A program made the position numbers and the translations under genes. Under the pieces are notes generated by a model. That model worked only from the letters and a program-made list of their open reading frames with translations. It had not been told where the DNA came from and did no database searches. A stretch of DNA of 64,000 bases from Rhizobium sp. NFR03. Its GTDB lineage: Bacteria > Pseudomonadota > Alphaproteobacteria > Rhizobiales > Rhizobiaceae. Shown one piece after another: positions 8,589 through 16,841 of this stretch. Each line of letters begins with the position of its first letter. The first letter of the stretch is position 1. The stretch covers positions 806,001 through 870,000 of the forward strand of contig NZ_FOGR01000002.1 in assembly GCF_900111275.1 (NCBI RefSeq), written 5' to 3'.

Positions 8589-8738
8589 GGCGAATATCCG
8601 AACATCGACGTTGTGTATGTATCAGACCAATTGCTAAGTGGCGCTGGACGTCGTGCAGACTTTATTTATAGTGAAGCGGTAGCGGATCTGGCAAAAAAGC
8701 CCACCGGAATCGTTTCAGGTGGTGGAACTCGGTGCATA

Positions 8739-8749
8739 CAACAATGTTG
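8739..8749. promoter_or_regulatory. Dyad before the first LuxR gene
   Basis: CAACA-A-TGTTG dyad flanked on both sides by TGCA, 41 nt before the LuxR start. Its size and placement resemble a lux-box-like site, so autoregulation is possible. Confidence 0.35.
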
Positions 8750-8789
8750 GAGTGCACTGTCAGAATCATAATCATTCAGAGGAATATTC

Positions 8790-9521
8790 ATGGGTCCGAG
8801 GAGGGTCTCGCCCGAAATCGTCGTTTCCGGCAATAGCTGGACGATCGGCGAGCTGGAGGGGGAAAGCGATGTCCGCAACATATTCGAGAGCATCTGCGAG
8901 CATTATGCTTTTCAGGGCTTCGCTGTCCTGTCTCTGCCATCCCGATCTGTCTCGTCGCTTTTCAAGCTTGTGAAGATGACGAGTTGGCCGATGGATATCG
9001 TCAAGCAGTATGACGCGTTCGGCTTGTTGAAGGCAAGTCCGGTTTTCGAGCAGCTGCGCAACAGCACCGTGCCATTTACGATCGACAACACGTCGCCACT
9101 GGCTTTTTCCAGTTCGGTCAACATCGCCAAAGGCCTGTTCGCCCGTGCGGGCTTCGGGCGGATGGTCTTCGTTCCGGTTCACGATGCCGATGGGCGCCGG
9201 AGCGCCGTCGCATTTGGAGGCGACCGATCCGAACTCAGCCGCGAGGAATTGAACGTGGTGACCTTTGTGGCCGGGCATGCCTTCAATCGACTGAGCGAGA
9301 TCTGGTCGGCATCGCGGCGTGCGCCAGGCTCCTTGTCTCGTCGCGAAATCGAATGCCTGCGTCTGGCCGCGGCTGGCAAGACGACCGTCGAAATGGCGCG
9401 CCTGTTGAGCCTGTCCGAATATACCGTCAATCACTACCTCAACCGTGCAACGCGCAAGCTGGACTCGGTCAATCGCGTCCAGACGATCGCCAAGGCCCTG
9501 CGGGCTGGATTGATCGCGTGA
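8790..9521 (+). CDS. LuxR-type regulator, first of a tandem pair
   Basis: 243-residue LuxR-family regulator. The N-terminal half resembles an autoinducer-binding domain (WPMDIVKQYD, then SPVF). The C-terminal GerE-type helix-turn-helix runs from LSRREIECLRLAAAGKT through SEYTVNHYLNRATRKL. The start has AGAGGAAT upstream. No luxI-type synthase is in the window, so it may be a solo receptor. A very similar second LuxR gene follows 97 nt later on the same strand. Motility regulators VisN/VisR of rhizobia are also adjacent LuxR pairs, but no flagellar genes are nearby, so I do not assign those names. Confidence 0.85.
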   Translation: MGPRRVSPEIVVSGNSWTIGELEGESDVRNIFESICEHYAFQGFAVLSLPSRSVSSLFKLVKMTSWPMDIVKQYDAFGLLKASPVFEQLRNSTVPFTIDNTSPLAFSSSVNIAKGLFARAGFGRMVFVPVHDADGRRSAVAFGGDRSELSREELNVVTFVAGHAFNRLSEIWSASRRAPGSLSRREIECLRLAAAGKTTVEMARLLSLSEYTVNHYLNRATRKLDSVNRVQTIAKALRAGLIA

Positions 9522-9618
9522 ACCAAACGCCGTTGCAGGCCGCGGGGACGATGCGCGCGACGGAGCCGGTAGCGGCGTACGCGAGCGACATCCGGCGGCA
9601 GGCGGATGGAGATGATCC

Positions 9619-10392
9619 ATGCCGGACGTGAGGCTCAAGACCCTGACTATGAACATGCCAGACGCCGGCCGCGCGGGCGATGCGGCCGAAAACGAGATCG
9701 CCGAGATTGCGCGGCTGAACAGTTGCGACGACGTCATCGCGCACATGACTCGCATCACGTCTGCTCGCGGCTTTCCCTTTTTCCTCCTCTGTACGCTGCC
9801 GACAGTCGATCAGACGAAATATTCGGAGATTTTGATCCTCTCGAACGTGCCCGATAGTATCGTGCAGCGGTATGACGACAGCGGCTCGGTCCGCGAAAAC
9901 AAGGCCTTTGCCACCTTGCGCACGACGACGACCCCGTTTCGGATGACCGTGGACGACTGTCGTAAGGGTGCGGGCGGGGCATTTGCGCCCGAGCGCGAGA
10001 CGCTCATGGAAGAGATGGATTTTTACGAGGCCATTTTTTTCCCCGTCCATGATGCCGCCGGCGGCCGGGCCGTGTTCATCTTCCTCAGCCGCAATGTCGA
10101 TCTGGCCATCGATGTCATGACCGATCTGCACATGGTCTGTCTGCGCGTCTACAATCGTCTTGTCAGCATTGGCGGCATGGGCGGGGAGCAGGCAAAGGTC
10201 GATCTGTCCGATCGCGAGATCCAGTGCCTGAACTGGACCGCCGCCGGCAAGACAAGTTCGGAAATCGCCGATATTCTTGGTCTCTCCGAACATACGGTCA
10301 ATCACTACCTCAATCATGTGGCCAAGAAGCTCGATGCCGTGAACCGCGTTCAGGCTGTCGTCAAAGCGATGCGGCTCGGCCTGATCAGCTGA
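9619..10392 (+). CDS. LuxR-type regulator, second of a tandem pair
   Basis: 257-residue paralogue of the preceding regulator: same domain order, with the helix-turn-helix in LSDREIQCLNWTAAGKT through SEHTVNHYLNHVAKKL and the same C-terminal ending (RVQ, then GLIS against GLIA). The sensor half has diverged more: it lacks the Trp-Pro and the Asp-Pro/Ser-Pro positions typical of acyl-homoserine-lactone binding. The ATG is preceded by GGAGATGATCC. Probably co-transcribed with the first gene; the two may form heterodimers, by analogy with VisN/VisR. Confidence 0.85.
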   Translation: MPDVRLKTLTMNMPDAGRAGDAAENEIAEIARLNSCDDVIAHMTRITSARGFPFFLLCTLPTVDQTKYSEILILSNVPDSIVQRYDDSGSVRENKAFATLRTTTTPFRMTVDDCRKGAGGAFAPERETLMEEMDFYEAIFFPVHDAAGGRAVFIFLSRNVDLAIDVMTDLHMVCLRVYNRLVSIGGMGGEQAKVDLSDREIQCLNWTAAGKTSSEIADILGLSEHTVNHYLNHVAKKLDAVNRVQAVVKAMRLGLIS

Positions 10393-10806
10393 TCTTGCGT
10401 TTGCCAGCGTCTGAATAAGATGCAGATCATGAAAGTTTGCTCGCGAAATGAGCAGTCGCTCTCGATCATCGGATAGACAGCCCTGAAAATGCAGGTTTGT
10501 CGAACTGGCACGCTTCCTGCATCTCTACAGGCAAGGTCCAGAGGGGACCACTCTATAAGAACTGCGCCCCAGAAGGTCGCGAACAAGGCCGTCTTCTGCT
10601 GACGTGATCCCGGATGAACGGACACGGACGCAGAAGGCGGCCTTTGTTATTTTCAGCATCGTGGCAATCATCGTGGTCCAGCAGCACCGTGCCGCATGCC
10701 TTTGCCTGTCTTTTCCCGCGGCCCTCCATTGGCGAAGCGACCCGGCTCGATTATCTAACCCCAAGGAGATGCGCTGCTTGCGCGTCGTCGCGTAGGGAAA
10801 ACGAGC
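10393..10806. other. Intergenic region between the LuxR pair and mrp
   Basis: 414 nt without a convincing gene. It holds a GGTCC/GGACC repeat at 10535-10549 and a long inverted repeat at 10582-10648 (listed separately). A 63-codon frame starting from GTG at 10604 is hydrophobic in part, but lies over the hairpin, has no ribosome site and is not called. Confidence 0.6.
10582..10648 (+). other. Long imperfect inverted repeat (hairpin)
   Basis: AACAAGGCCGTCTTCTGC (10582-10599) pairs with GCAGAAGGCGGCCTTTGTT (10630-10648) over about 18 bp, with one bulged base and one wobble, around a 30-nt loop. TTATTTTC follows on the plus strand. It could be the terminator of the LuxR pair, an attenuator in the mrp leader, or part of a small RNA. 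Confidence 0.6.
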
Positions 10807-12009
10807 ATGGCCGCTGATCACGTCGAGGTAAGCAAGGATAAGGTGCTCGATGCCTTGAGAGCCGTGCGCGGCCCTGAGCTGGAAGGCAACATCGTCGATC
10901 TCGGCCTGGTCTCCGACGTGTTCATCTCGGACGCCAAAGTCTATTTCTCGATCACCGTGCCGGCCGAACGCGCCCGCGAACTCGATCCCTTGCGCGCTGC
11001 TGCCGAGCGCGTGGTCAAGGATATCCCCGGCGTGAAGGGCGCGATGGTCGCGCTGACCGCCGACCGCAAGGCCGGCGCGCCAGCGCCGCGTGCCCCCGCA
11101 CAACCAGCCCCCGCAAAACCAGCCCAAGCGTCGGCCGGCTCCGGACGCACAGCCGGCCCGGCGCCACATGCCCACCCCGCGCCGCGCGGCCCTGTCAAAG
11201 CCGGCATTCCCGGTGTCGGCGCCATCATCGCGGTTGCCTCGGGCAAGGGCGGCGTCGGCAAGTCCACGACGTCCGCGAACCTCGCCCTCGCACTCCATGC
11301 GAACGGTCTCCGCGTCGGTATCCTCGACGCCGATATCTATGGCCCGTCCATGCCGCGACTCCTGAAGATCTCCGGCCGTCCCGAGCAGATCGGCGGCAAG
11401 ATGATCAGGCCGATGGAAAATTACGGCCTCAAGGTCATGTCGATGGGCTTTCTGGTGGACGAGGAGGTCGCGATGATCTGGCGCGGTCCGATGATCCAGT
11501 CGGCGCTGCTGCAGATGCTGCGCGAGGTCGCCTGGGGCGAACTCGACGTTCTCGTGGTCGACATGCCGCCCGGCACGGGTGACGCGCAGCTGACGATGGC
11601 GCAGCAGGTGCCGCTTGCCGGCGCCGTCATCGTCTCGACGCCGCAGGACCTCGCGCTGATCGACGCCCGCAAGGGGCTGGCCATGTTCCGCAAGGTCGAG
11701 GTGCCCGTGCTCGGCATCGTCGAGAACATGAGCTACTTCATCGCGCCCGACACCGGCGCGCGCTACGACATCTTCGGCCATGGCGGCGCGCGCAACGAGG
11801 CGGAGCGCATCGGCGTGCCGTTCCTCGGCGAGGTGCCGCTGACCATTGCCATCCGAGAAACGTCCGATGCGGGAACGCCGCTGGTTGCCCTGGAGCCGGA
11901 CGGCCCGGTCGCCGCCGTTTACCGTGAGATCGCCACCAAAGTCTGGGAGCAGGTGTCGGCAGCCAAGGCGGATACCTCGCGCGAGATGCCGTCGATCGTC
12001 TTCGAGTAG
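10807..12009 (+). CDS. mrp: Mrp/ApbC-family P-loop Fe-S carrier ATPase
   Basis: 400-residue Mrp/NBP35-type ATPase that helps deliver Fe-S clusters. A MIP18/DUF59 domain occupies residues 7-85 (RGPELEGNIVDLGLV). A Pro/Ala-rich linker follows to about 130, then the deviant Walker A SGKGGVGKS at 145-153, the ADIYGPSMPR switch and DMPPGTGDAQLT. The C-terminal segment reads NMSYFIAPDTG; in E. coli Mrp and NBP35 proteins a CxxC cluster-binding pair lies here and is absent in this protein. Length and domain order are otherwise normal. The SD before this ATG is weak (GTAGGGAAAACGAGC). Confidence 0.92.
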   Translation: MAADHVEVSKDKVLDALRAVRGPELEGNIVDLGLVSDVFISDAKVYFSITVPAERARELDPLRAAAERVVKDIPGVKGAMVALTADRKAGAPAPRAPAQPAPAKPAQASAGSGRTAGPAPHAHPAPRGPVKAGIPGVGAIIAVASGKGGVGKSTTSANLALALHANGLRVGILDADIYGPSMPRLLKISGRPEQIGGKMIRPMENYGLKVMSMGFLVDEEVAMIWRGPMIQSALLQMLREVAWGELDVLVVDMPPGTGDAQLTMAQQVPLAGAVIVSTPQDLALIDARKGLAMFRKVEVPVLGIVENMSYFIAPDTGARYDIFGHGGARNEAERIGVPFLGEVPLTIAIRETSDAGTPLVALEPDGPVAAVYREIATKVWEQVSAAKADTSREMPSIVFE

Positions 12010-12368
12010 AGCAGCGCTCCAGCAGCGTCCGAGCATGGGCCGCGCACCGATGCCGATTGACATTCGCGCCGCCGCGGCTGTTAAGTCCTGTGGCTGAAGG
12101 ATGGCGCGGGGACCGGATGACGGTTGATTTTGTAAGAGCCTTGCGTCATATGCCTGTCCGCACGCCGGTCGGTCGCGACCCCGTTGCGGATGGTCCGTCT
12201 CCGAGACGAAAGGTCCAGCCGCGGTTCCGGGGTCTAGTGTCCGCTCATCGCATGTCCGCTCGTCAGGGTTTAAAGTTCAGCCGTTCCTTCCGCCGTTCAC
12301 TCCCAGGGATATATCCGCGAAACCACTGTGACCTTGCGTCACCACGGCCGCGGAACGAGGTTCACACC
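12010..12368. other. Intergenic region before corA
   Basis: 359 nt between mrp and the CorA gene. The CorA frame is open upstream, but the translation has no family character. I see only a short CGTCT-CCG-AGACG hairpin at 12196-12208. No riboswitch class is recognised. Confidence 0.5.
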
Positions 12369-13346
12369 ATGATCACTGTCTATGACGCCCGGGGCGAGGC
12401 GATGGTCATCGATGCCGCCTCTCCGGCAGCCGCCATGCCCGAGGATATCGTCTGGATCGACATGCTGCGTCCGGATCGCGCCGAGGATCACCTGATCGAG
12501 CGCTTTCTCCAGATCGAGATTCCCACCCGCGACGACCTCAAGGATATCGAGCCGTCGAGCCGCATGTATACGACGCCGGACGCCGTGTTCATGACCGCCT
12601 CGCTCGTCTGCCGCGCCGATAGCGGCCATCCCGATATTACCGATGTCGCCTTCGTGCTCGCGCGCGACAAGCTGATCACCGTGCGCTACGACGAACCCAA
12701 GGCCTTCGACCTCTTCCGCGCCGGCCTGCCGCGCATCGTCGGCGGCTGCTCCAACGGCGCGATGATGCTTGCCCGCCTGTTCGAGACCATCTCCGACCGC
12801 ACGGCGGAGATTCTGGAGCACGCCGTCGCCAGCCTCGACAATCTTTCCCAGCAGGTCTTCGGCGATCGCACCCAGAACAAGCGCCGTCCGCCGCATTATC
12901 TGGAAGCACGGCTTCTCGATGTCGCCTCGCATCACCGGCTGGTGGCCAAGACCCGCGACAGTCTGGCCTCGCTTTCCCGCGTGCTGACGTTCCTCTACAC
13001 CGTGCCCGCTTTGCAAGAGACGCGCGAAGCCAGGGAGCTTTGCCGCACCGTTACCCGAGATGTGCAGTCGCTGTCGGAACACGCCTCCTTCATCTTCGGC
13101 AACATCACCTTCCTGCTTGATGCCTCGCTCGGCCTGATCAGCGTCGAGCAGAACGCGATCATCAAGATCTTCTCCATTGCGTCCGTGGTTTTCCTGCCGC
13201 CGACGCTGGTCGCCTCGCTCTACGGCATGAACTTCGAGATCATGCCGGAGCTTCACTGGACCTATGGCTATCCGATGGCGCTTATTGCCATGGTGGTCTC
13301 GGCCATCGTCCCGTTCTATATCTTCCGCTGGAAAGGCTGGCTCTGA
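12369..13346 (+). CDS. corA: CorA-family divalent metal transporter
   Basis: 325-residue CorA-type channel for Mg2+ (possibly Co2+ or Ni2+). A cytoplasmic alpha/beta domain and long helices are followed by two C-terminal membrane segments. The first ends at the signature YGMNFEIMPE and the second is the MALIAMVVSAIVPFYIF segment before the basic C terminus. The start at MITVYDARG has GAGG nine bases upstream; the 104 codons further upstream are rejected. It lies 18 nt before kup on the same strand, so the two cation transporters are probably co-transcribed. A second, ZntB-like CorA protein is encoded at 60999-61991. Confidence 0.92.
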   Translation: MITVYDARGEAMVIDAASPAAAMPEDIVWIDMLRPDRAEDHLIERFLQIEIPTRDDLKDIEPSSRMYTTPDAVFMTASLVCRADSGHPDITDVAFVLARDKLITVRYDEPKAFDLFRAGLPRIVGGCSNGAMMLARLFETISDRTAEILEHAVASLDNLSQQVFGDRTQNKRRPPHYLEARLLDVASHHRLVAKTRDSLASLSRVLTFLYTVPALQETREARELCRTVTRDVQSLSEHASFIFGNITFLLDASLGLISVEQNAIIKIFSIASVVFLPPTLVASLYGMNFEIMPELHWTYGYPMALIAMVVSAIVPFYIFRWKGWL

Positions 13347-13364
13347 CGAGCCGGATCATCTCTC

Positions 13365-15329
13365 ATGGCGCACAATGATATCAAGGCTCCCGAGAGTCCG
13401 GAAACGGCGGGTGGCGGGCAGGCTCAGGAGCATGGCCACGACCACGCCGACAGCCATGGCCATGGCGGCAAAAAGGGCTATCTCGGCCTCGCCATCGGCT
13501 CGATCGGCGTCGTCTATGGCGATATCGGCACGAGCCCGCTCTATGCCTTCCGCGAGGCGCTGCGCCCGGTGGCCGTGGATGGCGTGACGCGTGGGGAAAT
13601 CATCGGTCTGGTATCGCTGATGATCTGGACGCTGACGATCATCGTCACGCTGAAATACGTCATCTTCCTGCTGCGCGCCGACAATAACGGGGAGGGCGGC
13701 ACCTTGTCGCTGCTGGCGCTCCTCATGAAGTTCACGCGCGGGCACTCCACCTATCTCTTCTTCATGGGCATTGCCGGAGCCGCCCTGTTCATGGGCGATG
13801 CGATCATCGCGCCGGCGCTTTCCGTCCTCTCGGCCGTCGAGGGCCTGAAGCTCGTCGCGCCGTCCTTCAGCGATTATGTCGTGCCGATCTCCGTGGTCAT
13901 CCTGCTCGCGCTCTTCGCGGTCCAGTCGCGCGGCACGGAGGCCGTGTCGAAATTCTTCGGGCCGATCATGCTTGTCTGGTTCGTCGTGCTCGCCGTCATC
14001 GGCTTCAGCCATATCCACGACGATTACGGCATCCTCGCCGCGTTCAATCCCTACCACGCGGTGCGTTTTCTCATCCATGCAGGCTTCGTCGGCATCGTCG
14101 TTCTCGGCGCTGTGTTTCTGACCGTTACAGGCGCCGAGGCCCTCTATGCCGATCTCGGCCATTTCGGCCGCCGACCGATACAGGGCGCGTGGATGTGCCT
14201 CGTCTTCCCGTCGCTGGCGCTGAATTATCTGGGCCAGGGCGCGATGGTGCTGAAGCACCCGGAAGCCATGTCCGATCCCTTCTACCTGATGTTCCCGGAA
14301 TGGGCGCTGCTGCCGATCGTCATCCTTGCGACGGCCGCCACCATCATCGCGGCTCAGGCCGTCATCACCGGCGCCTTCTCGCTGACCCGGCAGGCCATCA
14401 ACCTTGGCTTCCTGCCGCGCATGGCGATCCTCCACACCTCGGAAACAAATACCGGGCAGATCTACGTGCCGAACGTCAACATCATCCTGATGTTCGGCGT
14501 CATGGCGCTGGTCTTCATCTTCGGCTCGTCGGAATCGCTCGCCACCGCCTATGGCATTTCGGTCACGGGCGCGATGGTGGTGGATACGCTGCTCGCCTTC
14601 CAGTTCGTCCGCATGCGCTGGCGTTGGCCTCTGGCGCTCGCCATCGGCCTGCTGACGCCCCTGCTGGCGCTGGAATCGGTCTTCCTCGGCGCGAACCTTC
14701 TGAAGATCCACGATGGAGGTTACGTCCCGGTCATGATCGCCGCCAGCTTCGTGCTGGTCATGTGGACATGGCGGCGCGGCACCAGGATCCTGCAGGACAA
14801 GACGCACCACACCAACATTCCGCTCGCCGCCTTCATCAAATCCATCGAGCGCAAGAGCGAGCATGCGCCCGTGGAGGTGCCCGGTACCGCGATCTTCCTC
14901 ACGAGCGATCCGGAATCCGCACCCGCCGCCCTTCTGCACAACATCAAGCACAACCACGTCCTGCACGCGCAGAACTTCATCCTGACCATCCGCACGACGA
15001 ACACGCCTGTTGTCTCCAAGGAGCACCGCGTCAGCGCGACGAAGTTGTCCGATCGCTTCAGCCTGCTCGAAATGCGCTTCGGCTTCATGGAAACCCAGAA
15101 CGTCTCCCAGACGCTCGGTCTTTTCCGCAAGAGCGGCCTGAAGTTCGACATCATGTCGACCTCCTTCTATCTCGGACGCCGCAAGCTGGTGCCGGACGCC
15201 CAATCCGGCATGCCCGAATGGCAGGATCGCCTTTTCATCGCCATGGCCAACGCCGCCATCGACCCCTCCGACTACTTCCGCCTGCCCACGAATCGCGTGG
15301 TGGAGCTGGGTTCGCATGTGATCATCTGA
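13365..15329 (+). CDS. kup: Kup-family low-affinity potassium uptake protein
   Basis: 654-residue KUP/HAK potassium-proton symporter of the inner membrane. It shows the family start signature [14 protein letters not shown], the [19 protein letters not shown] segment, about twelve membrane segments up to residue 450, and a soluble C-terminal domain. It is slightly longer than E. coli Kup (622). The extra N terminus is rich in His and Asp ([14 protein letters not shown]), a feature more usual in metal-handling proteins. It follows corA by 18 nt. The ribosome site is weak. Confidence 0.95.
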   Translation: MAHNDIKAPESPETAGGGQAQEHGHDHADSHGHGGKKGYLGLAIGSIGVVYGDIGTSPLYAFREALRPVAVDGVTRGEIIGLVSLMIWTLTIIVTLKYVIFLLRADNNGEGGTLSLLALLMKFTRGHSTYLFFMGIAGAALFMGDAIIAPALSVLSAVEGLKLVAPSFSDYVVPISVVILLALFAVQSRGTEAVSKFFGPIMLVWFVVLAVIGFSHIHDDYGILAAFNPYHAVRFLIHAGFVGIVVLGAVFLTVTGAEALYADLGHFGRRPIQGAWMCLVFPSLALNYLGQGAMVLKHPEAMSDPFYLMFPEWALLPIVILATAATIIAAQAVITGAFSLTRQAINLGFLPRMAILHTSETNTGQIYVPNVNIILMFGVMALVFIFGSSESLATAYGISVTGAMVVDTLLAFQFVRMRWRWPLALAIGLLTPLLALESVFLGANLLKIHDGGYVPVMIAASFVLVMWTWRRGTRILQDKTHHTNIPLAAFIKSIERKSEHAPVEVPGTAIFLTSDPESAPAALLHNIKHNHVLHAQNFILTIRTTNTPVVSKEHRVSATKLSDRFSLLEMRFGFMETQNVSQTLGLFRKSGLKFDIMSTSFYLGRRKLVPDAQSGMPEWQDRLFIAMANAAIDPSDYFRLPTNRVVELGSHVII

Positions 15330-15339
15330 GGGTTTCGGG

Positions 15340-15359
15340 GAGAGCGAAGAAAGCTCTTC
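15340..15359 (+). terminator. Weak candidate terminator after kup
   Basis: GAGAGC (15340-15345) can pair with GCTCTTC (15353-15359) with one bulged base; a pyrimidine-rich stretch follows. It lies between two convergent genes. Confidence 0.35.
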
Positions 15360-15393
15360 TCTGCCTTCCTTCTCTCCTTCCCCGATCAAACCT

Positions 15394-16314
15394 TCACGAC
15401 CACCCGTCGTGAAATTCTGCCTGGCGGGTCCGGACCCAGCTTTCGACATCGGTCGGCCGGAATGTTTCCAGACCCGGCTCGGGCGTGAAAGGCCGCGCGA
15501 GAATGGTGTCCGCTTCGTCGGGATGTGCAGCGAAATAGCGGAACTTCGAGGCGATGCGCCGCCCGGTTCCTGCTCCCATCGCCGCATCGATCTCGCGCTC
15601 GAACGCGTCCAGCGGCTGGCCGCGATACCGGATCGCGCGTCCGAGCCCGGCGCTGATGCGGGCTGCGAGTTCATCTCCCGTCAGGCTTTCCCGTCCGGCG
15701 ATGCGGTGATCGCCGCCCATCTCGTCCTGTTCGAGAAGCGTCAGCGCGGCCTCCGCGCAGTCCTCGGCGGAGGTCCAGGCGATGCGCTGCGATGCCGGAA
15801 TCGGCGGTGCGAACACGCTATCCACCATCATCTCCCTGCGTGCCGATGGCTTCAGGAGGTTGTCGAGATACAGGGTTGGACGCAGAACCGTGAAAGGCAG
15901 GCCGGATCTGTAAGCCGCATCCTCGATCATCTGGTTGGCCACGAAACTCGGTTCCTCGCAAGCGAGGGGCCGGCTGGCGCTGGCCAGCTTGAGGATGAAG
16001 GATTTGACGCCTGCCGCCCTGAATGCGGAGAGCGCATTCTGCGCCTGCGCCGTCATGGCTTCCGCAGGCCCGCTCGGCACCTGAAGCACGGCATGGTCGA
16101 TGCCGCTGCTTGCATCGGCAAGAGAGGCGGCATCGTCAAGATCACCTTCCGCCAAGGCGATGCCGGGTAGGTCGAGCGCCGCCGCGCGCGTTCGGTCGCG
16201 CACCGGGGCTCGGACCCTGAGCCCGCGCGCCAGCGCGGCCCGCACCACGGCGCCGCCCTGCACGCCGCCGGCGAGAAAGACGAGGATGGGTTTCGATCTG
16301 TCGATCCGTGTCAT
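15394..16314 (-). CDS. NmrA-like NAD(P)-binding protein
   Basis: 306-residue atypical SDR of the NmrA/HSCARG type. It has a glycine-rich nucleotide loop in LVFLAGGVQGGAVV, followed by RVRAPVRD, typical of the cofactor-ribose-binding strand, and GDLDDAASLADA. The classical SDR YxxxK site is missing, as usual for redox-sensing or quinone-reductase-like members. The ATG is preceded by AAGGAG at good spacing. It is monocistronic and convergent with kup. The physiological role cannot be told from sequence. Confidence 0.8.
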   Translation of the reverse strand: MTRIDRSKPILVFLAGGVQGGAVVRAALARGLRVRAPVRDRTRAAALDLPGIALAEGDLDDAASLADASSGIDHAVLQVPSGPAEAMTAQAQNALSAFRAAGVKSFILKLASASRPLACEEPSFVANQMIEDAAYRSGLPFTVLRPTLYLDNLLKPSARREMMVDSVFAPPIPASQRIAWTSAEDCAEAALTLLEQDEMGGDHRIAGRESLTGDELAARISAGLGRAIRYRGQPLDAFEREIDAAMGAGTGRRIASKFRYFAAHPDEADTILARPFTPEPGLETFRPTDVESWVRTRQAEFHDGWS

Positions 16315-16489
16315 GGAATTGCTCCTTCAGAACGGCCTGTCGGAGCGGCGTCGTCCACGGCACCGAACAGACCCAAAAGCACGACGCGCGTGCGGGACTG
16401 TCGGGGATCGCATCGGCACGATGCGAAGAGAGCTTTCCCGAGATCGGAAAAGGGCTTGGGCCTACCCAGACCAAGCCTGCCGTTTTGAC

Positions 16490-16517
16490 GGGCTCAGTAG
16501 AGCCCAGGGGCTGAGCC
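16490..16517 (+). other. Pair of mutually exclusive hairpins
   Basis: GGGCTC (16490-16495) and GAGCCC (16500-16505) close a tetraloop. The overlapping GGCTCAG (16491-16497) can instead pair with CTGAGCC (16511-16517). The two pairings exclude each other, as in an attenuator. Confidence 0.4.
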
Positions 16518-16662
16518 GGGTCAAGCGGGCGGCGGACGATTTGCGCCTGACGGCGAGCCGGACGGCGGCGTTGCGGTGGCGGGCGATGATCCGGGTTTTG
16601 AGGGGCTGCGAAAGAAGGCTTGCCTCCACCACCACCCGCATCCGTCCCCCGGCATTTACCCC

Positions 16663-16678
16663 GCATTAAGGTTAATGC
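16663..16678. promoter_or_regulatory. Palindrome before the cell wall hydrolase
   Basis: GCATTAA-GG-TTAATGC, a perfect 7-bp inverted repeat, lies 164 nt before the hydrolase start. Candidate operator; the binding protein is unknown. Confidence 0.4.
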
Positions 16679-16841
16679 TTCATTGTCATCCATAGAGCAG
16701 GCGCCTGGCACCGCTTCGGATGGATCGCGCCGGACCTGCATTTTCGTTGGATGTTCGCGGAGAAACGCGTTCCGGCCGATCCTCTCGGCCGGGCAAGCGA
16801 TCTTGCGCGTGTGCGTCACCTGGGTGTGCGTGGAGTTGCCT

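Larger units (their letters stand above)
16315..16841. other. Divergent intergenic region with hairpins
   Basis: 527 nt between the NmrA-like gene and the cell wall hydrolase. It contains a GGCTTGG/CCAAGCC hairpin (16453-16477), two competing hairpins (16490-16517) and a 16-bp palindrome (16663-16678). No protein-coding signal is convincing. Confidence 0.5.

Noticed and set aside
8790-10392. Naming the LuxR pair visN/visR
   Set aside because: Pairing is similar, but flagellar genes are absent and the identity cannot be shown by eye.
10604-10795. Small hydrophobic frame before mrp
   Set aside because: It overlaps the hairpin arm, has a GTG start with no ribosome site, and the rest is not protein-like.
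12010-12368. Possible magnesium riboswitch before corA
   Set aside because: No element matching a known class was recognised.
13356-15674. 772-codon frame on the minus strand opposite kup
   Set aside because: Composition is His/Asp/Arg-rich as expected for the antisense of a membrane protein gene; no domain is seen.
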